This document shows positions 1 through 6,988 of a stretch of 10,156 nt of DNA, piece by piece. The translations under genes and the position numbers were made by a program. Each line of letters opens with the position of its first letter. Position 1 is the first letter of the stretch. The stretch is from an uncultured Anaerolineales bacterium (GTDB taxonomy: Bacteria; Chloroflexota; Anaerolineae; Anaerolineales; Villigracilaceae): positions 1-10,156 of the forward strand of contig CALFXA010000209.1 in assembly GCA_937928015.1 (NCBI GenBank), written 5' to 3'. A model generated the notes under the pieces. It ran no database searches and was not told the DNA's origin. It worked only from the letters and a program-made list of their open reading frames with translations.

Positions 1-1125
1 GCCAGCCGCGGCTTCTGGCAGTTTCATCACGTGCTGGAGACGGGCGAGTCCTCGCCGTACAAGAACTGGTTCCACTTCAATCCCGAATTTTTGGCGGGCA
101 AGAAATCCTGGGGAGCCTATCCCACTCATCACCAGCAGCAGTCCATCAACAACGAAGGCAGTTTCAAGGCCATCGGCTATCAGGGCTGGTGGAATCTGCC
201 CGCCCTGCCCAAGTTCAACACGGATACACCCGCCGTACGCGAATTTCTCTTCGGCGTGGCCGAGTATTGGATCCGTTTCGGCATCGACGGCTGGCGACTG
301 GACGTGGCGGGCGAAATCAACGACGACTCCTTCTGGCAGGAATTTCGCCGCCGCGTGCGCGCCATCAATCCCGAGGCTTACATCGTGGGTGAGATCTGGC
401 ATGAGGCCCAGCGCTGGTTGCAGGGCGACCAGTTCGACGCGACCATGAACTACCTGATCACCGCCGCCGCCCTGTCCTTCTTCGGCGGCCCGCACCTCGA
501 CATGGGCGTGGTCAACCACGCGGGCGGATTGCAGGGCCGCGTCTACCCGATGGACGCCTACGCCTTTGCCAACGAAGTGGACCGCGTTTTCCACTTGTAC
601 CAGCCCGAGTTCACCTACTCGCAGCTCAACCTGCTCGACAGTCACGACATGCCGCGCTTCCTCTCGTGCGTGAGCGGCCAAAAGGTGGCCCTCAAACAGG
701 CCCTGCTCTTCCTGCTCACCTACCCTGGCGCCCCGTCCATCTACTACGGCGACGAAATCGGCGTGGACGGCAGGCACGACCCTGAATGCCGCAAATCCTT
801 CCCGTGGAACGAGGAGCGTTGGGATACTGACCTTCTTGCTTATACGAAAGCCTGCGTCAAACTCCGCAGGGATCACCCCTCGCTGCGAAGTGGCTCGTTC
901 CAACGGCTCCACGCCGAGGGTCAGGTATACGTCTTTGCGCGGACCTTCGAGCGGGAACAGATCCTTGTGGCGATCAACGCGGGCGACGCGGCGGCCCAGG
1001 TCGAGGTCCAGGCCCAGGGGGTGTATGTCTCCATCTTCGGCAAAGCCCAGGTCGAATCCGCTGGAACGGGTCTGCGGCTGAAACTTGAGCCGCGCGGGAG
1101 TGTTGTACTAAAAAGAACAAACTAA
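1..1125 (+). CDS. GH13 alpha-amylase family enzyme, neopullulanase/cyclomaltodextrinase type (5' partial)
   Basis: This is the last 374 residues of a glycoside hydrolase family 13 enzyme; the frame is open to the left edge, so the true start is outside. It should hydrolyse alpha-1,4 (and some alpha-1,6) bonds in cyclodextrins, pullulan or malto-oligosaccharides. Visible GH13 motifs, numbered from base 1, are LPKFN (the region V 'MPKLN' signature of the neopullulanase group), GWRLDV with nucleophile Asp101, VGEIW with acid/base Glu131, and LLDSHDMPR with transition-state Asp216. The YYGDEIG segment and a C-terminal beta domain (about residues 300-374) complete the fold. Family members are usually about 580 residues, so roughly 200 residues (N-terminal carbohydrate-binding domain, conserved region I) are missing to the left. 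There is no signal peptide information. The family is secure; exact specificity among neopullulanase, maltogenic amylase and cyclomaltodextrinase is not. Confidence 0.93.
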   Translation, partial: ASRGFWQFHHVLETGESSPYKNWFHFNPEFLAGKKSWGAYPTHHQQQSINNEGSFKAIGYQGWWNLPALPKFNTDTPAVREFLFGVAEYWIRFGIDGWRLDVAGEINDDSFWQEFRRRVRAINPEAYIVGEIWHEAQRWLQGDQFDATMNYLITAAALSFFGGPHLDMGVVNHAGGLQGRVYPMDAYAFANEVDRVFHLYQPEFTYSQLNLLDSHDMPRFLSCVSGQKVALKQALLFLLTYPGAPSIYYGDEIGVDGRHDPECRKSFPWNEERWDTDLLAYTKACVKLRRDHPSLRSGSFQRLHAEGQVYVFARTFEREQILVAINAGDAAAQVEVQAQGVYVSIFGKAQVESAGTGLRLKLEPRGSVVLKRTN

Positions 1126-1135
1126 TTTCGGATGA

Positions 1136-1155
1136 CCGCCGCCGTTGGGCGGCGG
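1136..1155 (+). terminator. GC-rich hairpin between the GH13 gene and the giant membrane protein gene
   Basis: An 8-bp perfect stem (1136-1143 with 1148-1155) closes a 4-nt loop, 11 bases after the GH13 stop. It is followed by a pyrimidine-rich stretch (ctccatttctc) rather than a clean T-run. It may be a weak intrinsic terminator for the GH13 gene or a structure in the leader of the next gene. The simple CCG/CGG content means such a stem could also arise by chance. Confidence 0.35.
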
Positions 1156-1170
1156 CTCCATTTCTCACAT

Positions 1171-1175
1171 AGGAG
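1171..1175 (+). promoter_or_regulatory. Shine-Dalgarno AGGAG that fixes the start of the giant membrane protein
   Basis: AGGAG lies 5 bases before the ATG at 1181. The frame is open further upstream to a TTG at 1145, but that start lies inside the hairpin region and has no ribosome binding site, so 1181 is preferred. Confidence 0.8.
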
Positions 1176-1180
1176 CCTTG

Positions 1181-4100
1181 ATGGGAGACACCACAGGCAA
1201 GCCCGAAAGCTACGCAGACACCCTCGACCGATTGCTGGCGGCGCTGAAAAGCGGCGACCCGCAAGCCCAACGCGCCGCTCTGAAAGAATTGGACGGCCTG
1301 ACCTTCAGCAGCGCCGCCATCGTGGCCGCGCTGGAGCAGATCGCCCTGAATCAGGAGGAGTTGCGCCCGCTGGCCCTGGCAGCGTTGACCAGCCCCGCCA
1401 GCCGCGCCGTATATCGCAGGGGCGCGTCGCTGGACGCTCCCAAACGGGAGATCATCCTGAGTGAGATCGTGGGCTGGCAGAAGAGCGGCCTGCTGGATGA
1501 GACCCGTACGGCGGTTCTAAAAGGCCGCTACGGCTTCGACCTTATCCCCACGCCGACGCCCAAACCTGCTCCCGTTCCCCAGGCGGCCCCAACTCCTCGC
1601 CCTGAACCCGTCCAACACGCGCCACAAGTCCAACCCGCACCCGCGATGGTCTCCCCTGCTCCCCAGGCGGCACCTGCCCCGTTGCCCACGCCCCTGGCGC
1701 CTCCTGTCTCCCCCGCCCCGCAGCGGACCTTCCTGCAGGCCATCCTGAGCGAAACCAGCATCAAGATCTTTCTGTACCTGGGCGCCTTCTTCGTAATTGC
1801 CTCCGCCATCATCCTGGCCGCGCTGGTGGAAATGACCCGCCTGCCCGTGTTGGGCCTCGCCACTCTGATCTTCGGCGGGGCGGCGCTCGGGCTGCGCAAA
1901 CGCCTGCCACAACCGAGTTTTACGCTGTTCATCGTCTTCTCGTTCCTGTTGCCGATCACAGCCTCGGTCCTGCGACAGACCTTGTCCATCACGGGCCAGG
2001 CGGCGGACCTTTATTGGCTGGCCGTGTTGCTGATCATGGCGGGCATCTGGACGGTCAGCACATGGATATACGAATCCCGCCTGTTCAGCCTGACGGCCTT
2101 CGGCGCGCTGACCCTGGCCTTCCTGCGCGTGGGCAATCTGCTCGACGCCGAGACCGAGTTATACGGCGTGCTGGCGGGACTGTCGGTCCTGATCGGGCTG
2201 GCGGGTGTCTGGGCGCTAAAACGCTGGAAAGGTCCAAAGTTCGCGCTAGGCCTGTTCCTCGCGGCACAGGCGGTACAAGGCGGCGCACTCCTCCTGACGC
2301 TGGTGGTGGGCATCATGCGCCTGTTCAGCCAGGATGTGTCTGCCAACTGGCATTTTGCCTCCGCGCTGACCTGGCTGCTGGCCTTCGGCTTCTACGCCCT
2401 GTCTGACGTTCTGTTCCCCACCTTCTTCTTCTCCTGGCTGGCCGCCGCAACGTTGATTCCCGTGCCGTGGTTCGTGAACGCGGCCCTGCAATGGGAAGGA
2501 GCGCGCACGACCTGGTTGTTCCTAGCCTGGGGTGTGGTCCCTTCGCTGATGAGCGAGGCCCTCCAGCGGGTGGAGTCGATCCGCAAGTACAGTCTGCCAG
2601 TTTTACTAACGTCCATGCCCAGCTTGATCATCGCGCTGGCTTTCGGCTTCAACGTGGATGCGCTGAACGGTTTTGGCGTGGCAGTGATCGTAGCCGCCAC
2701 CTATACGTTATTACACCTGTTGCGCGAACGTGAATGGCTATGGACGCTGGCGCTGTTGTACTTCATCACTGCTTACTTTGCCTTCTTCAACCTGCCCTTC
2801 ATCGAGAACACAGACGTGTTCTGGGGCTATCGCATGTTGGGCCTCAGCTTACTCTCTCTGCTGCCCGACCTGGTTTTGAAACCCGATTTCAAAGATGCCC
2901 TGCCCTGGCGACGTCCGCTGCGATTGTTCGGCGCGCTGTTTACAGGGGTGAACATCCTGCTACTGGCGCTGTTCCGCGAGGATCCGCTCGGGAACGCGGC
3001 CATCATCTTCGGGGTATACGCAATCCTGTGTGCCGCCTATGCCTGGCGGTATCAGCGCCCCCTGATCGGCTATGTCTCTACGCTGACCCTGGCGCTGGCG
3101 ACGCTGTTCGCACTCCAGCACTTCGACCTTGACCTGTGGATGCCCGTGTTGACGTCTCTGAGCGTCCTGTACTATCTGGCGACCCTGGCTTTGCGCGGAG
3201 GCGAATCCTTCGCGGGCTGGCGGCGGATGCTGGCAGTCAGTGCATTGGCGCTTGGGAGTATTGTTTCGCTGGTAGCACTAGTCACCCTCAAACTGCATGG
3301 TGGATGGTTCATCGCCATCGTCGGAGCGCTGTTTATCGCCGAAATGTATCTCTCGAAACGGGACCTGTTCGAGGTCGGCGCGCACCTGTTGTTCCCTGCC
3401 GCGGCTTTTCTGTTGCTGCGCGACTTCCATGTGGACCAAGCCTTCTACTTTCTGTTAACGTTCGGCTTGACCTGGCTGGCACTGGACCTGGCCTTCTCAC
3501 ACACGTTCCCAGGCAAACGATCCTTCGAGACCATCGTCCAAATCGTGGGAGCCGTAAGTGTTTTGCTCAGCACAGCCCTGGTCCTGCTTCAAGGGGATCC
3601 AGCCGAGGCGGCTATTTGCTTCGGCATCTCGACCATCTTCTTCCTGGTCTATGCCGCCGTCCAAAACAAGGCATTCTACGGGTATGTTCCTGCGGCGTAC
3701 CTGCCACTGACATTCTATTTCACACTCAAGCACTTCGACCTCGACCTGTGGGTGCCCGTATTGACAGCGGTGGGCGTTCTATACTACGCAGCCTCACTGG
3801 CCCTGCGCCGAGACGAATCCCGCGCGGATTGGCAGCGGATGTGGATGGTCAGCGCGCTTACGCTGGGAAGCGTCATTTCGATATTTGCGTTGGCCACATT
3901 CAAGGCGCACAGCGGATGGTTCGTGGCGATCATCGGGGGCTTGTTCATCGCTGAAATGTATCTCTCGAAACGGAGCCCGTTCGAGGTCGGCGCGCACCTG
4001 CTGTTCCCCGCCGCGACCTTTTTGCTGCTGCGTGACTTCCATGTGGACCAGGCTTTCTACATCTGGCTGGCCCTCGGCCTGGCCTGGTTGACACTGGACC

Positions 4101-5695
4101 TGGTCTTCTCGCGCACCTTCCCAGACAAACGTGACTTCGGGTACATCGTCAAGATTGTGGGCTTTGTGAGCGTTCTGCTTGGCACAGCCCTGGTCCTGAT
4201 GCAGGGAGATGCCGCCGAGGCCGCCATCTGTTTCGGCATCTCGACCATCTTCTTCCTGATCTACACGGTGGGACAGGGCCAGGCCATATATGGCTACGCG
4301 CCCGCGCTGTACCTGCCGCTGACGGTTTATTTCACGCTCCAGCATTTCGACATCGACGCCTGGCTGCCGTCCATCATGGGGCTGGCGGTGACGTATTTTG
4401 CGGTCGGGACGCTGCTCCGCGCCAGGGCGGACTGGGGCAGGATGCTGCGCCGCAGCGGATTGATCGTCGGCGCGGCGCTTTCGCTCGGGGCCTTCGTCGC
4501 CCTCAAGGAAACGGGCGGATGGTACATCCTGGTCATCGGGTTATTGTTCGCGGCGGAAATGTATCTATCCCGCGACAGCCGCTTCGAGATCGGGCTGCCA
4601 ATCCTGTTCAACCTCGGCGCGACCCTGTTGCTGCGTGACTTCGACGTGCATGAGATTGCCTATTTCCTGCTGGCCTACAGCCTGACCTGGCTGTTGACCG
4701 ACCTGCTCGCCCACCTGACCTTTGCCCAGCCGCGCCTGCTCGAAATCCCCGTGCGCGTCATCGGCGGATTGTTGACCGCGGGAACCTACGGCTACCTGCT
4801 GCTCAACTCCACTGACGCTCCCCTGCCCGCTGCCGTCAGCTTTGGGATGTACTCGCTGGTGGCGGTGGGTTTCATCCTGGCGTATCGTCAGCCCTGGTTG
4901 GTCTACACATTGACGGGCACGCTGCCGCTTTTCGTCGCTTATTTCTTTCGCATCTATGGAATCACGCAGTGGATCCACCCTGCCGCCATGCTTGCGGCGG
5001 GATACTATGTAGCGGGGTATATCCTGCGCCGCTCGGGTCAGTCCCCGCGTTGGGATACGGCCTGGCTGACCAGCGGCCTCGGGCTGGGAGTCATCCTCTC
5101 GGCTGCGGCGGTCCTGCTCGGCGGGTTGGACGCGGCCATCCCTGTGGCAATCGCCGCCACGCTATGGGCCGTGGAAGCCTTCGCGCGCAGGAACGTCTGG
5201 CTGGGATTCCCCGCCAACGCGCTCTACCTCCTGGCGTATTTCATCGTCCTGTTCGAGTTGAAGGTGGACGAGCCTCAATTCTTCTCGATGGGCGCCGCCC
5301 TGCTGGGGCTGATCCAGCACTACTTCCTGACGCGCGCCACCAGCAAGACCGCCACCTTCATCACGGGTATGGTCTCGCAATTGATCCTGCTGGGCGCCAC
5401 CTACATCCAGATGTTCAACACACAGGAGTTGGTCTACTTCGCCATGTTGTTCTTCCAGGGACTGGTTGTGCTGTTCTATGGAATCGTCATCCGCTCGCGC
5501 AGCCTGGTCATCACGCCGATCCTCTTCGTGGTGTTGGGCGTAGTCACGGTGGTGTACAGCACCCTGCAGGGAATCTCCACCATCCTGATCGTCGGATGCA
5601 CGGGCATCTTCATGATCCTGCTGGGGACGCTGGCCGTCATTCAGCGCGAACGGCTGATGCGCATCAGCGAACGCTTCAGCGATTGGAACGCATAG
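1181..5695 (+). CDS. Giant repeat-built polytopic membrane protein, function unknown
   Basis: This 1504-residue protein has three parts. Residues 1-120 are soluble: an alpha-helical, HEAT-like stretch, then a segment (IVGWQKSGLLDETRTAVL) resembling the short N-terminal motif of DUF2157-type membrane proteins. Residues 122-181 are a Pro/Ala-rich linker. From about residue 194 to the end I count roughly 50 hydrophobic segments with short loops. The membrane part from about residue 439 to 1463 consists of five tandem units of 203-208 residues, each with about eight helices. No catalytic motif, ATP-binding site or substrate-specific loop is recognisable. Large proteins of this style, such as the SCO7613-like family of actinobacteria and DUF2339 proteins, are described only as predicted membrane proteins; relation to either is my inference. 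The start is fixed by AGGAG at 1171. The 168-residue gene 11 bases downstream is probably co-transcribed. Confidence 0.88.
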   Translation: MGDTTGKPESYADTLDRLLAALKSGDPQAQRAALKELDGLTFSSAAIVAALEQIALNQEELRPLALAALTSPASRAVYRRGASLDAPKREIILSEIVGWQKSGLLDETRTAVLKGRYGFDLIPTPTPKPAPVPQAAPTPRPEPVQHAPQVQPAPAMVSPAPQAAPAPLPTPLAPPVSPAPQRTFLQAILSETSIKIFLYLGAFFVIASAIILAALVEMTRLPVLGLATLIFGGAALGLRKRLPQPSFTLFIVFSFLLPITASVLRQTLSITGQAADLYWLAVLLIMAGIWTVSTWIYESRLFSLTAFGALTLAFLRVGNLLDAETELYGVLAGLSVLIGLAGVWALKRWKGPKFALGLFLAAQAVQGGALLLTLVVGIMRLFSQDVSANWHFASALTWLLAFGFYALSDVLFPTFFFSWLAAATLIPVPWFVNAALQWEGARTTWLFLAWGVVPSLMSEALQRVESIRKYSLPVLLTSMPSLIIALAFGFNVDALNGFGVAVIVAATYTLLHLLREREWLWTLALLYFITAYFAFFNLPFIENTDVFWGYRMLGLSLLSLLPDLVLKPDFKDALPWRRPLRLFGALFTGVNILLLALFREDPLGNAAIIFGVYAILCAAYAWRYQRPLIGYVSTLTLALATLFALQHFDLDLWMPVLTSLSVLYYLATLALRGGESFAGWRRMLAVSALALGSIVSLVALVTLKLHGGWFIAIVGALFIAEMYLSKRDLFEVGAHLLFPAAAFLLLRDFHVDQAFYFLLTFGLTWLALDLAFSHTFPGKRSFETIVQIVGAVSVLLSTALVLLQGDPAEAAICFGISTIFFLVYAAVQNKAFYGYVPAAYLPLTFYFTLKHFDLDLWVPVLTAVGVLYYAASLALRRDESRADWQRMWMVSALTLGSVISIFALATFKAHSGWFVAIIGGLFIAEMYLSKRSPFEVGAHLLFPAATFLLLRDFHVDQAFYIWLALGLAWLTLDLVFSRTFPDKRDFGYIVKIVGFVSVLLGTALVLMQGDAAEAAICFGISTIFFLIYTVGQGQAIYGYAPALYLPLTVYFTLQHFDIDAWLPSIMGLAVTYFAVGTLLRARADWGRMLRRSGLIVGAALSLGAFVALKETGGWYILVIGLLFAAEMYLSRDSRFEIGLPILFNLGATLLLRDFDVHEIAYFLLAYSLTWLLTDLLAHLTFAQPRLLEIPVRVIGGLLTAGTYGYLLLNSTDAPLPAAVSFGMYSLVAVGFILAYRQPWLVYTLTGTLPLFVAYFFRIYGITQWIHPAAMLAAGYYVAGYILRRSGQSPRWDTAWLTSGLGLGVILSAAAVLLGGLDAAIPVAIAATLWAVEAFARRNVWLGFPANALYLLAYFIVLFELKVDEPQFFSMGAALLGLIQHYFLTRATSKTATFITGMVSQLILLGATYIQMFNTQELVYFAMLFFQGLVVLFYGIVIRSRSLVITPILFVVLGVVTVVYSTLQGISTILIVGCTGIFMILLGTLAVIQRERLMRISERFSDWNA
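2495..5569 (+). repeat. Five tandem coding repeats of about 612 bp in the giant membrane protein
   Basis: Anchoring on the recurring HFDxDxW motif or its divergent equivalents gives units at 2495-3118, 3119-3730, 3731-4342, 4343-4951 and 4952-5569 (208, 204, 204, 203 and 206 residues). Each unit carries the same succession of about eight hydrophobic segments. In the three middle units these include GGW/SGW-F-x-AI, the AEMYLS motif, LLLRDF and a YGY/LPLT segment. Units 1 and 5 are divergent and were placed by hand alignment of the hydrophobic pattern, so their outer boundaries are approximate. Confidence 0.8.
3119..4342 (+). repeat. Nearly identical adjacent repeat units, exact 612-bp period
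   Basis: Units 2 and 3 align without gaps over 204 residues; I count about 148 identical positions (about 73%). Identity is patchy and includes long exact DNA matches, for example 27 bases at 3620-3646 matching 4232-4258, and 21 bases around 3369-3389 matching 3981-4001. This pattern fits a later duplication, or gene conversion, within an older repeat array. Unit 4 keeps the same register but is more divergent. Confidence 0.85.
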
Positions 5696-5702
5696 AAAAG
5701 GA
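5696..5702 (+). promoter_or_regulatory. Ribosome binding site of the 168-residue membrane protein
   Basis: AAAAGGA starts directly after the TAG stop of the giant membrane protein gene and lies 4 bases before the ATG at 5707. This fixes the start of a gene whose frame is open far upstream, and supports co-transcription with the preceding gene. Confidence 0.65.
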
Positions 5703-5706
5703 AAGC

Positions 5707-6213
5707 ATGAAAACCACTGATACCACCAAGCGCGTGGTCAACGTCCTGAGCTACGGCATCCTCATCGCCATGACAGTGATGATCTTCTACTGGATCATCA
5801 CCAACAGCCTCGAAGATATCGAGACCATCTTCATCGCCATCTTCCTCTCGGCGCTCATGGGGGCGAACATCGTCCTGTCCAACCGCGGGCGGACCCGCCT
5901 GGCGGCCTGGCTGGTGATCGGGTTGATGCTGGTCTTGAACGCGGCCAATATCATCTGGTATGGCATCGGCACCACGTCCACGGCGGCGCTGCTCATCCCA
6001 ATCGCGGCGGCCTTCATCGGGCTGGGCCTGATCGCGGGAGGAATCGTCACAGGCATCTCACTGGCGGTCGTGTGGGGCACAGTCCTGGCGCAGAGCGCGG
6101 GCCAGTTGCTGACGGAAATTCCCTACCAGGTCTCCAACCTGACCTTCGACGCCCCCATGCTCACCATCCTGTTCGTCTTCGTGGCAGTCATCACGGCGCA
6201 AGCCAAACGCTGA
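5707..6213 (+). CDS. Small six-helix membrane protein resembling an orphan sensor input domain
   Basis: This 168-residue protein has six predicted membrane helices at about residues 12-32, 40-57, 65-86, 91-109, 111-128 and 150-164, and very short cytoplasmic ends. The helix order, the 'NRGRTRLAAWLVI' segment after helix 2 and the 'TFDAPMLTI' entry to the last helix resemble the membrane input domains that precede GAF, histidine kinase or cyclase modules in Chloroflexota signalling proteins. Here the protein stops directly after the last helix (TAQAKR, then stop), so no output domain is present. It follows the giant membrane protein by 11 bases with its own ribosome binding site, so the two may act together in the membrane. 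The sensor resemblance is recalled pattern similarity, not proof. The reading frame is open far upstream, but that part is antisense-frame shadow within the preceding gene. Confidence 0.82.
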   Translation: MKTTDTTKRVVNVLSYGILIAMTVMIFYWIITNSLEDIETIFIAIFLSALMGANIVLSNRGRTRLAAWLVIGLMLVLNAANIIWYGIGTTSTAALLIPIAAAFIGLGLIAGGIVTGISLAVVWGTVLAQSAGQLLTEIPYQVSNLTFDAPMLTILFVFVAVITAQAKR

Positions 6214-6214
6214 C

Positions 6215-6982
6215 CTATCCCCACACCGCCTGCACCAACGCTGGCAACGCCTCGCCCGATTTGCCCTGAAGGAAAAAGTCAACTTTGGGCGTGAGCGGCG
6301 TCGGCTCCATATTGACCTCAACCACCAGCGCGCCGCGGTTGTGTGCCGCGAATCCCAGCGATGCGGCAGGCTGGACCACGCCCGAGGTCCCGACGGAAAA
6401 GAAGGCGTCACACCCGCGGGCGGATTCCACTGCCGCTTCCAGCGCGGACCTCGGCAGGGCCTCGCCAAACCAGACCACATCGGGCCTGAGCAGCCCTCCG
6501 CACCCCGCGCAGCGCGGCACGGACTCCGAGTCGTCGCCCCACTCGTCGGTGAAGGTCCCGCACTCCGAACAGCGCACACGCTGGATGTTCCCATGCAGTT
6601 CGAGAATCGAATAATCCCTAAAGGTCTGTGTGGCCTTTAGGGATTCATGTTTAACGAACTCGTGCAAGCCGTCCACGTTCTGGGTGATGAGCGTGAAGTG
6701 CGGCGCGCGCTGCGCCATCTCGTGCAGGGCGTAATGCCCAGCATTCGGCCGCACCGACTTGATCGCTTCACGCCGCCAGGTGTACCAGTCCCAGACCAGT
6801 TTGGGGTCGCGGGCAAAAGCCTCGGGCGAGGCCAGGTCGGTCGGCTTGTACTGCGCCCATAGTCCCGCCTGGGCATCGCGGAAGGTGCGCAGTCCGCTCT
6901 CCTGCGAGGCACCCGCCCCCGTCAACACGGCAATGCGCTGCGCCTTCCGCAGGTATTGGATCAGTTCAGGGGCGAAATCCAT
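6215..6982 (-). CDS. Sir2-family NAD-dependent protein deacylase (CobB-type sirtuin)
   Basis: This 255-residue sirtuin removes acyl groups from lysines using NAD+, giving nicotinamide and O-acyl-ADP-ribose in the cytoplasm. NAD-binding motifs are GAGAS (22-26), TFRD (33-36), TQNVDGLH (100-107) and VGTSGVVQPA near the C-terminus. The catalytic His is H130 in ELHGN, and a zinc site is formed by C138, C141, C158 and C161. RPDVVWFGE (166-174) is also typical. Tyr67 and Arg70 form the YxxR pair that marks SIRT5/CobB-like enzymes acting on succinyl or malonyl lysine. Between LH (106-107) and HG (130-131) it has 22 residues, where E. coli CobB as I recall it has 11; the extra part coincides with a 33-bp palindrome. 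The ATG is 6 bases after the lipoprotein stop with no clear Shine-Dalgarno, suggesting translational coupling. Its stop is 1 base from that of the convergent gene. Confidence 0.95.
   Translation of the reverse strand: MDFAPELIQYLRKAQRIAVLTGAGASQESGLRTFRDAQAGLWAQYKPTDLASPEAFARDPKLVWDWYTWRREAIKSVRPNAGHYALHEMAQRAPHFTLITQNVDGLHEFVKHESLKATQTFRDYSILELHGNIQRVRCSECGTFTDEWGDDSESVPRCAGCGGLLRPDVVWFGEALPRSALEAAVESARGCDAFFSVGTSGVVQPAASLGFAAHNRGALVVEVNMEPTPLTPKVDFFLQGKSGEALPALVQAVWG
6613..6645. repeat. Perfect 12-bp inverted repeat with 9-nt loop inside the sirtuin gene
   Basis: AATCCCTAAAGG (6613-6624) and CCTTTAGGGATT (6634-6645) are exact reverse complements separated by 9 bases. The whole element is 33 bp, exactly 11 codons, and runs from the second base of codon 113 to the first base of codon 124 of the sirtuin. 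It is AT-richer than its surroundings. It looks like a small palindromic element inserted in frame. There is no T-run on either side, so it is not an intrinsic terminator. Confidence 0.85.
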
Positions 6983-6988
6983 GAAGGG

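Noticed and set aside
1145..1180. Upstream TTG start for the giant membrane protein
   Set aside because: It begins inside the hairpin, lacks a ribosome binding site, and the AGGAG plus ATG at 1181 is far better.
3136..3954. Plus-strand open frame of 272 codons inside the giant membrane protein gene
   Set aside because: It is a frame-shifted reading of the repeated units; its apparent internal repeats only mirror the DNA repeats of the real gene.
4969..5706. N-terminal extension of the 168-residue membrane protein to 4969
   Set aside because: The extension overlaps the well-supported membrane protein in another frame, is Arg/Gly/His/Pro-rich noise, and the ATG at 5707 has its own ribosome binding site.
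6600..6660. The palindrome in the sirtuin gene as a transcription terminator
   Set aside because: There is no T-run on either side, and it lies mid-gene in an intact frame with all sirtuin motifs on both sides.
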